Shown here one piece after another: positions 23,651-27,874 of a stretch of DNA of 27,874 nucleotides; position 1 is the first letter of the stretch, and each line of letters opens with the position of its first letter. A program made the position numbers and the translations under genes. The notes beneath the pieces are model-generated. The model saw only the letters and a program-made list of their open reading frames with translations. It was not told the DNA's origin and ran no database searches. Origin of the DNA: Nitrospirota bacterium (lineage in GTDB: Bacteria; Nitrospirota; JAOUDF01); assembly GCA_029859385.1 (NCBI GenBank), contig JAOUDF010000010.1, positions 1-27,874 of the forward strand, written 5' to 3'.

Positions 23651-26182
23651 ATGGGATTATTCGATCACGTAGAGACAGAGAGCAGCGAGCAGTCAGTCAG
23701 TTCCCCGAAAGTCGAAGAAAAAGCGGGCATCCACACTGCCAAGCCGGAAACCCCAGCCCTCACCTCAAACCTGGCCGAAACCATAAGCCTCAAAAAGACC
23801 GACCGGCCCATCAAGCCGGCTGACAGCGAATACCCAAAACAGGAAGTAGATGAACTGAGGAGCAAACTCGTGGAAAAACTGACAACCGAACCGACCTCCG
23901 TACTCAAGAAGAAGGCCGTCCCCCAGCTCAAGCTTGCCCCCAACGCCATGAAGGTGCTTGAGAAGCGCTACCTCAAGAAGGACCCCACCGGCAAGCCCGC
24001 CGAGAAGGCCGAGGACATGTTCCACCGCGTGGCCAAGACCATCGCCTCCGCCGACAAGCTTTACGATGTGGCCGCTGATGTCAAGGCGGTGGAGGACGAA
24101 TTCTACAGCATGATGGTGAACCTCGAGTTCATGCCCAACTCACCTACCCTCATGAACGCCGGTCGCCAGCTCGGTCAGCTCTCCGCCTGTTTCGTGCTCC
24201 CCATCGGCGATGCCATGGAAGATATCTTCGAATCGGTCAAGAACACCGCCCTCATCCACCAGTCGGGCGGCGGCACCGGCTTCTCCTTCTCGCGGCTGAG
24301 GCCCGAGGGCGATACCGTCGGCTCGACGGGCGGCTCCGCCTCCGGCCCCATCTCCTTTATGAAGGTCTTCAACTCCTCCACGGAGGTCATCAAGCAGGGC
24401 GGCACCCGCCGGGGCGCCAACATGGGCATCCTGCGCATCGACCACCCCGATATCATGAAGTTCATTTCCTGCAAGCAGGAGCAGACCGAGCTCAACAACT
24501 TCAACATCTCCGTCGGCCTTACCGAGGAGTTCATGAAGGCCGTGGAGGAGGGGAAGGAGTACAACCTCGTCAACCCCCGCAGCGGCGCCGTTTGCAACCG
24601 GCTCAACGCCCGCGAGGTCTATGAGAAGATCGTCGAGGGTGCGTGGAGAAACGGCGAACCCGGCATCATCTTCATCGACCGCATGAACCGCGACAACCCC
24701 ACCCCCAAGCTGGGGCAGATCGAGAGCACCAACCCCTGCGGTGAGCAGCCGCTGCTCCCCTACGAGAGCTGCAACCTCGGCTCCATCAACCTCACCACCA
24801 TGCTCACCGAGGTCAGCGGCAAGAAGGTCGTCGACTGGGACAAGCTGCGCGAGACCACCCACAAGGCCGTGCACTTCCTCGACAACATCATCGACATCAA
24901 CAAGTTCCCGCTCCCCAAAATCAAGGAGATGACCCAGGGCAACCGCAAGATCGGCCTCGGCGTCATGGGCTTCGCCGACCTCCTCATCGAGCTCGGCATT
25001 CCCTACAACTCCGAAGAGGCCGTGGCCATGGCCGAGACCGTCATGCAGTTCCTCAACGACGAGTCCAAGAAGGCCTCCGCCGCCATCGCCGAGAAGCGCG
25101 GCACCTTCCCCAACTTCAAGGACAGCATCTACGACGCCCCCGGCAGGCCGAAGGTGAGAAACGCCACCACCACCACCATCGCCCCCACCGGCACCATCAG
25201 CATCATCGCCGGTTCGTCCAGCGGCGTCGAGCCCCTCTTCGCCCTGGCCTACGTCCGCAACGTCATGGACAACACCCTCCTCACCGAGGTTAACCCCATC
25301 TTCGAGCGGGTCGCCAAGAAGGAAGGGTTCTACAGCGAAGACCTCATGAGGCGCGTCGCCGAGCACGGCACCATCCAGGACATCGACGATATCCCCGCGC
25401 ACATCCGCCGGGTATTCGTCACCGCCCACGACGTAAGCCCCGAGTGGCACACCCGCATCCAGGCCGCCTTCCAGCGGCACACCGACAACGCTGTGTCCAA
25501 GACCGTGAACTTCTCTCACGACGCCACCATCGAGGATGTCGAGCGGGTCTACATGCAGGCCTACAAGCTGGGCTGCAAGGGTGTCACCATCTACCGTGAC
25601 GGCAGCCGCGACGAGCAGGTGCTCTCCACCGGCGCCACCGCCAAGACCAAGGAGGCCTCTCCTGCCGCCGAGACCGTGCAGGCTCCCGCCGAGCCGCTCC
25701 CTCGCTACATCGAGCCCCGGGCCCGCCCCGAGGTCACCGTGGGCCATACCCACAAAATGCCCACCGGCTGCGGCAACCTCTATGTTACCGTCAACCAGGA
25801 CGAGCAGGGCATCTGCGAAGTATTCTCGCAGATGGGCAAGTCCGGCGGTTGCGCCGCATCGCAGACCGAAGCCATCTGCCGCCTCGCGTCGCTGGCCCTT
25901 CGCTCCGGCGTCAACATGGAGACCGTCATGAAGCAGCTCAGCGGCATCCGCTGCCCGGCGCCCATCTGGCAGAAGGGCGGCATGGTGCTCAGCTGTCCCG
26001 ACGCCATCGCCAAGGTTCTCGACCACTATGTGCACCCCGACGACAAGATCACCAAGTCCGGCGGGATGCAGGAGCATCACAACATAGAGGCCGCCGGAAG
26101 CTGCCCCGACTGCGGCGGCATGCTGGCCTACCTTGAAGGGTGCTTCGTCTGTAGCTCCTGCGGGTTTAGCAGGTGTTCGTAA
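23651..26182 (+). CDS. nrdJ: Adenosylcobalamin-dependent ribonucleotide reductase, class II
   Basis: NrdJ reduces ribonucleotides to deoxyribonucleotides using a radical made from adenosylcobalamin, and works with or without oxygen. In this 843-residue protein a low-complexity N-terminal extension (1-85) precedes the RNR barrel. Catalytic residues are recognisable: NPCGEQPLLPYESCNLGSINL gives N361, radical Cys363, Glu365 and redox Cys374, and LSACFVLPI gives the partner Cys180. The substrate/radical segment TTTTIAPTGTISIIAGSSSGVEP follows. After a variable linker (about 655-690) comes a TSCPD-type domain (CGNLYVTVNQDEQG, GGCAASQTEAICRL) and a Cys-rich end (CPDCGG...CFVCSSCGFSRC). AGGGAGGGCGG precedes the ATG. 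Sequence is strongly GC-rich, unlike the downstream gene. Likely repressed by NrdR. Confidence 0.97.
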   Translation: MGLFDHVETESSEQSVSSPKVEEKAGIHTAKPETPALTSNLAETISLKKTDRPIKPADSEYPKQEVDELRSKLVEKLTTEPTSVLKKKAVPQLKLAPNAMKVLEKRYLKKDPTGKPAEKAEDMFHRVAKTIASADKLYDVAADVKAVEDEFYSMMVNLEFMPNSPTLMNAGRQLGQLSACFVLPIGDAMEDIFESVKNTALIHQSGGGTGFSFSRLRPEGDTVGSTGGSASGPISFMKVFNSSTEVIKQGGTRRGANMGILRIDHPDIMKFISCKQEQTELNNFNISVGLTEEFMKAVEEGKEYNLVNPRSGAVCNRLNAREVYEKIVEGAWRNGEPGIIFIDRMNRDNPTPKLGQIESTNPCGEQPLLPYESCNLGSINLTTMLTEVSGKKVVDWDKLRETTHKAVHFLDNIIDINKFPLPKIKEMTQGNRKIGLGVMGFADLLIELGIPYNSEEAVAMAETVMQFLNDESKKASAAIAEKRGTFPNFKDSIYDAPGRPKVRNATTTTIAPTGTISIIAGSSSGVEPLFALAYVRNVMDNTLLTEVNPIFERVAKKEGFYSEDLMRRVAEHGTIQDIDDIPAHIRRVFVTAHDVSPEWHTRIQAAFQRHTDNAVSKTVNFSHDATIEDVERVYMQAYKLGCKGVTIYRDGSRDEQVLSTGATAKTKEASPAAETVQAPAEPLPRYIEPRARPEVTVGHTHKMPTGCGNLYVTVNQDEQGICEVFSQMGKSGGCAASQTEAICRLASLALRSGVNMETVMKQLSGIRCPAPIWQKGGMVLSCPDAIAKVLDHYVHPDDKITKSGGMQEHHNIEAAGSCPDCGGMLAYLEGCFVCSSCGFSRCS

Positions 26183-26207
26183 AGGGAGAAAGAGAGAGGT
26201 AGCAAAA

Positions 26208-26238
26208 GCAGAGGCCGGGGGCAACCCCGGCCTTCTGC
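26208..26238 (+). terminator. Terminator-like hairpin after nrdJ
   Basis: GCAGAGGCCGGGG (26208-26220) pairs with CCCCGGCCTTCTGC (26225-26238) with one bulge around a GCAA tetraloop. The tail (GTTCTG) is only weakly T-rich, so it may be inefficient or need Rho. Confidence 0.65.
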
Positions 26239-26330
26239 GTTCTGATTGGTTCATTGGATAAGCCAATACGGCAATTACATAGCAACTCTATTCGGTAGAT
26301 AGTCTCAGCTATTTGATAAAGAGGAAAGCC

Positions 26331-27191
26331 TTGGCTATTGAACTAGTTCCTTTCCTAAAAATGCATTATCAGGATCTGAAGGATTTCTTTAATTCAGTTT
26401 TCTTTACTGCAATTGCTGGTTCATTAGCTGGCGCTTTTGCCGGTGCTTATGCGGCCCAACGGATTGCTGAAAAAGGAAAATCCAGAGATGAATTGCTGAA
26501 AGAGATACGCAATACAAATGCAGCCATTATGGTTGCTTTTGGCATTTGCAACACACTCCTAGCGTTGAAAAAACAGCATATCAAAAAGCTCAAAGAAAAC
26601 TATGACGCACAAAAAGCGGATTTACTGGCATTTCATGAGAAACGTCGTTCAGGGCAAATAGACAAAGACTCTGTTTTTAATATCCAGGTTGACTTTCAAC
26701 ACCTTTCTCAAAGTCAATTTCCTTCGGACATTTTGCAAAATCAGGTGTTCGAAAAGATGTCAGTTGGTGGGCGTCCACTTAGCTTGGTAACAACACTTAG
26801 TCAGACCGTGCATAGTTTGAATTTATTTCTTGAAAAACGAAATCAACTGATCGACACATATAAAGCTAGCGCGCCGATTCCTACAGAGATTTTAGTGCCG
26901 CTATATTTTGGCCTACCATCTAAAGGTGGTCATGTTAATGAAGAATATCCAAATGCGCTCACGGCAATTTACGACTTAACTGATGATGGGATTTTTTTTA
27001 GCCAGCTATTATGTAAGGACTTGACAGGGCATGGTGAAAATCTAGCATCAAAATTTAAAGAGCTTTTTGGAGATGGTGCCCCAACTATTAATCGCCCTGA
27101 TTTCGCTAAAGCCGATTGCCTAGGTCTTATGCCTAAGGCCGAAAATTATGATGATTGGGTCAGTTCATTTGTAAAGAAGGAAGCAGCGTAA
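26331..27191 (+). CDS. AT-rich orphan gene, single-pass membrane protein of unknown function
   Basis: The frame is open from 26313. The TTG at 26331 is chosen because GAGG (26321-26324) lies 6 bases upstream, giving 286 residues; the ATG at 26361 would give 276. One membrane segment is clear, rich in small residues with repeated G/A-x3-G patterns (FTAIAGSLAGAFAGAYAA, about residues 25-42). After it come a basic stretch, a helix (RNTNAAIMVAFGICNTLLAL), a long Lys-rich coiled helix (KKQHIKKLKENYDAQKADLL) and a mixed cytosolic domain of about 170 residues. I do not recognise a named family, though proteins with this N-terminal layout exist as hypotheticals. Low GC against GC-rich neighbours and a location beside repeats suggest horizontal acquisition. 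Confidence 0.75.
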   Translation: MAIELVPFLKMHYQDLKDFFNSVFFTAIAGSLAGAFAGAYAAQRIAEKGKSRDELLKEIRNTNAAIMVAFGICNTLLALKKQHIKKLKENYDAQKADLLAFHEKRRSGQIDKDSVFNIQVDFQHLSQSQFPSDILQNQVFEKMSVGGRPLSLVTTLSQTVHSLNLFLEKRNQLIDTYKASAPIPTEILVPLYFGLPSKGGHVNEEYPNALTAIYDLTDDGIFFSQLLCKDLTGHGENLASKFKELFGDGAPTINRPDFAKADCLGLMPKAENYDDWVSSFVKKEAA

Positions 27192-27263
27192 GGGAACACC
27201 TTGGGAACACCACGGGGGCGCCCATAAATGTATAACTTTCTCGCATGTGCGACAGGGCAGAGG

Positions 27264-27312
27264 GGGTCAATTCTTTATTGTTGACAGCTTGTCATTTTTA
27301 AAGAATTGACCC
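27264..27312. repeat. Palindromic element with 13-bp perfect arms
   Basis: GGGTCAATTCTTT (27264-27276) and AAAGAATTGACCC (27300-27312) are exact reverse complements. The 23 bases between contain a second dyad, TGACA-GCT-TGTCA. I associate such 49-bp nested palindromes with REP-associated (Y1) transposases, from memory and unverified; no transposase gene is present here. Confidence 0.7.
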
Positions 27313-27344
27313 TCGCTCGGGGGGACCCTCGCTCGGGGGACCCT
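27308..27344. repeat. Short tandem repeat, unit about 16 bp, two and a partial copy
   Basis: The unit GACCCTCGCTCGGGGG occurs at 27308 and 27324, and a third partial copy begins at about 27339 (GACCCTC). It starts inside the right arm of the palindromic element, consistent with slippage or repeated insertion at this end. Confidence 0.65.
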
Positions 27345-27400
27345 CTTACCTCGGCCTTGATCCTGCGAAACAACTCCAGTCTGTCTCTGTCTTCTCTCAT
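27338..27400 (-). pseudogene. Truncated 5' end of a coding sequence, possibly an IS110-family transposase
   Basis: The minus-strand ATG at 27400 has a strong ribosome-binding site (AGGAGGGTGCC) and reads MREDRDRLELFRRIKAEVRG before the tandem repeat and palindrome interrupt it. A charged helix ending RIKxExRGS resembles, from memory, the leader of IS110-type transposases that continue with a LIVGIDVAK motif; that motif is absent here. The family assignment is tentative, the truncation is clear. Confidence 0.4.
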
Positions 27401-27490
27401 GGCACCCTCCTGATGATAGCCTGTCTTGTTCAATAACAGGAGGGCTGCTAAACTACTAGTCTGTTAGTAAAATCTGCCCCGGGACGGGCT

Positions 27491-27533
27491 TGGGGACGTT
27501 GTCAATTTGTCAACTTGAGAAACGATGTCCCCA
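27491..27533. repeat. Second palindromic intergenic element
   Basis: TGGGGAC (27491-27497) and GTCCCCA (27527-27533) pair. Between them lie the tandem TTGTCAA copies (27499-27513), part of a short GTTG...CAAC dyad. This resembles other IS/REP flanks and lies within the same repeat-dense region as the element at 27264. Confidence 0.5.
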
Positions 27534-27604
27534 GGTTGCATCAGGAGGAAGAATGAATAAGAAGGGAGAGGCGCCGAGGGCAAATCTTCAATGGTGACAT
27601 ACTT

Positions 27605-27646
27605 GCCCGGTAAGGCGATATCGAGCAACATGTCGCCTTACCGGGC
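27605..27646 (-). terminator. Strong hairpin after the HU gene, probable terminator
   Basis: GCCCGGTAAGGCGA (27605-27618) and TCGCCTTACCGGGC (27633-27646) are perfect 14-bp complements with a 14-base loop, 20 bases downstream of the HU stop codon. No T-tract follows on the minus strand, so it may protect mRNA or terminate with help. Confidence 0.55.
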
Positions 27647-27666
27647 TCAAACCGGATGCAATAGGA

Positions 27667-27874
27667 CTACTTTATAGCGTCCTTGAGACCCTTGCCTGAT
27701 CTGAATTTGGGAACCTTCGCGGCGGCAATGGTGATTTCCTTGCCGGTCCTGGGGTTTCTGCCCTTGCGGGCTTTCCGCTTGGCTACGGCGAAGGTGCCGA
27801 ACCCTACGAGCGTAACCTTGTCGCCCTTCTTGAGCGACTTCGTGATTCCCTTGATGGTGGAATCAAGGGCCTTG
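27667..27874 (-). CDS. HU-family DNA-binding protein (5' end outside window)
   Basis: The last 68 codons are present, ending at TAG (27669-27667). The fragment shows the HU fold: KALDSTIKGITKSLKKGDKV, then VGFGTFAVAKRKARKGRNP, RTGKEITIAAAKVPKF and the C-terminal RSGKGLKDAIK. GRNPRTGKEI is the HU/IHF beta-arm signature. HU dimers bend and compact DNA. The typical length is about 90 residues, so only some 20 are missing. Sequence alone does not separate HU alpha/beta types. Confidence 0.93.
   Translation of the reverse strand, partial: KALDSTIKGITKSLKKGDKVTLVGFGTFAVAKRKARKGRNPRTGKEITIAAAKVPKFRSGKGLKDAIK

Noticed and set aside
24140..26266. Very long minus-strand open frame opposite nrdJ (708 codons)
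   Set aside because: It is the antisense shadow of a GC-rich gene; the product is a low-complexity Gly/Asp/Val-rich sequence without domains.
27192..27660. CRISPR array, suggested by repeated GC-rich units
   Set aside because: Repeats are adjacent tandem copies and isolated palindromes without regular unique spacers, and no cas gene is near.

Overview
This 27.9 kb window looks like chromosome from a delta-proteobacterial metal reducer of the Geobacter/Pelobacter group (Desulfuromonadia). That is an inference from content, not a database match. The pointers are a GC-rich core, a sigma-54 activator beside a canonical -24/-12 promoter, a PocR-GAF-GGDEF signalling protein, a CusABC efflux operon with heavy-metal-binding domains, an adenosylcobalamin-dependent ribonucleotide reductase, and a purH-purD-purE-mtnA operon. 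Most of the window is ordinary housekeeping DNA. The accessory material is concentrated in about 26.2-27.65 kb.

Layout. (1) 1-3.3 kb, plus strand: the end of an unrecognised gene, the fluoride exporter crcB, a 176-bp inverted-repeat element, a DUF190 gene, a sigma-54 enhancer-binding protein with a non-phosphorylatable receiver, then a dyad, a sigma-54 promoter and an Hsp20 gene closed by a terminator. The physical arrangement (activator, dyad, -24/-12 promoter, chaperone) suggests a self-contained stress switch. (2) 3.3-8.3 kb, minus strand: a blue-copper protein, then the overlapping operon purH-purD-purE-mtnA, whose promoter lies inside a long dyad. (3) 8.3-10.6 kb, minus strand: rpsF-ssb-rpsR with its own terminator, a REP-like repeat, and a DUF2232 membrane protein; rplI, often found after such genes, is absent here. 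(4) 10.6-17.1 kb, minus strand: a four-gene Cu/Ag efflux operon (metal-binding lipid-free periplasmic protein, CusC, CusB, CusA).

(5) 17.2-23 kb: a small SAP-like Cys protein, ftsY with a near-consensus sigma-70 promoter, a convergent diguanylate cyclase, and a class A penicillin-binding protein whose N-terminus is out of frame with its best start codon. (6) 23-26.2 kb: a 676-bp intergenic region followed by nrdJ. The nrdJ promoter is overlapped by a pair of NrdR-box-like sites 32 bp apart, and four tandem DnaA-box-like sequences follow. (7) 26.3-27.65 kb: an AT-rich orphan gene with one membrane segment, then a graveyard of palindromes, tandem repeats and a probable IS remnant. (8) The window ends inside a HU-family DNA-binding protein gene on the minus strand.

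No wholly new multi-gene system can be demonstrated from sequence alone. The observations most worth pursuing are the sigma-54/Hsp20 module with its degenerate receiver, the dyad around the purH promoter, the layered NrdR/DnaA-like control region of nrdJ, and the frame break in the PBP1A N-terminus.
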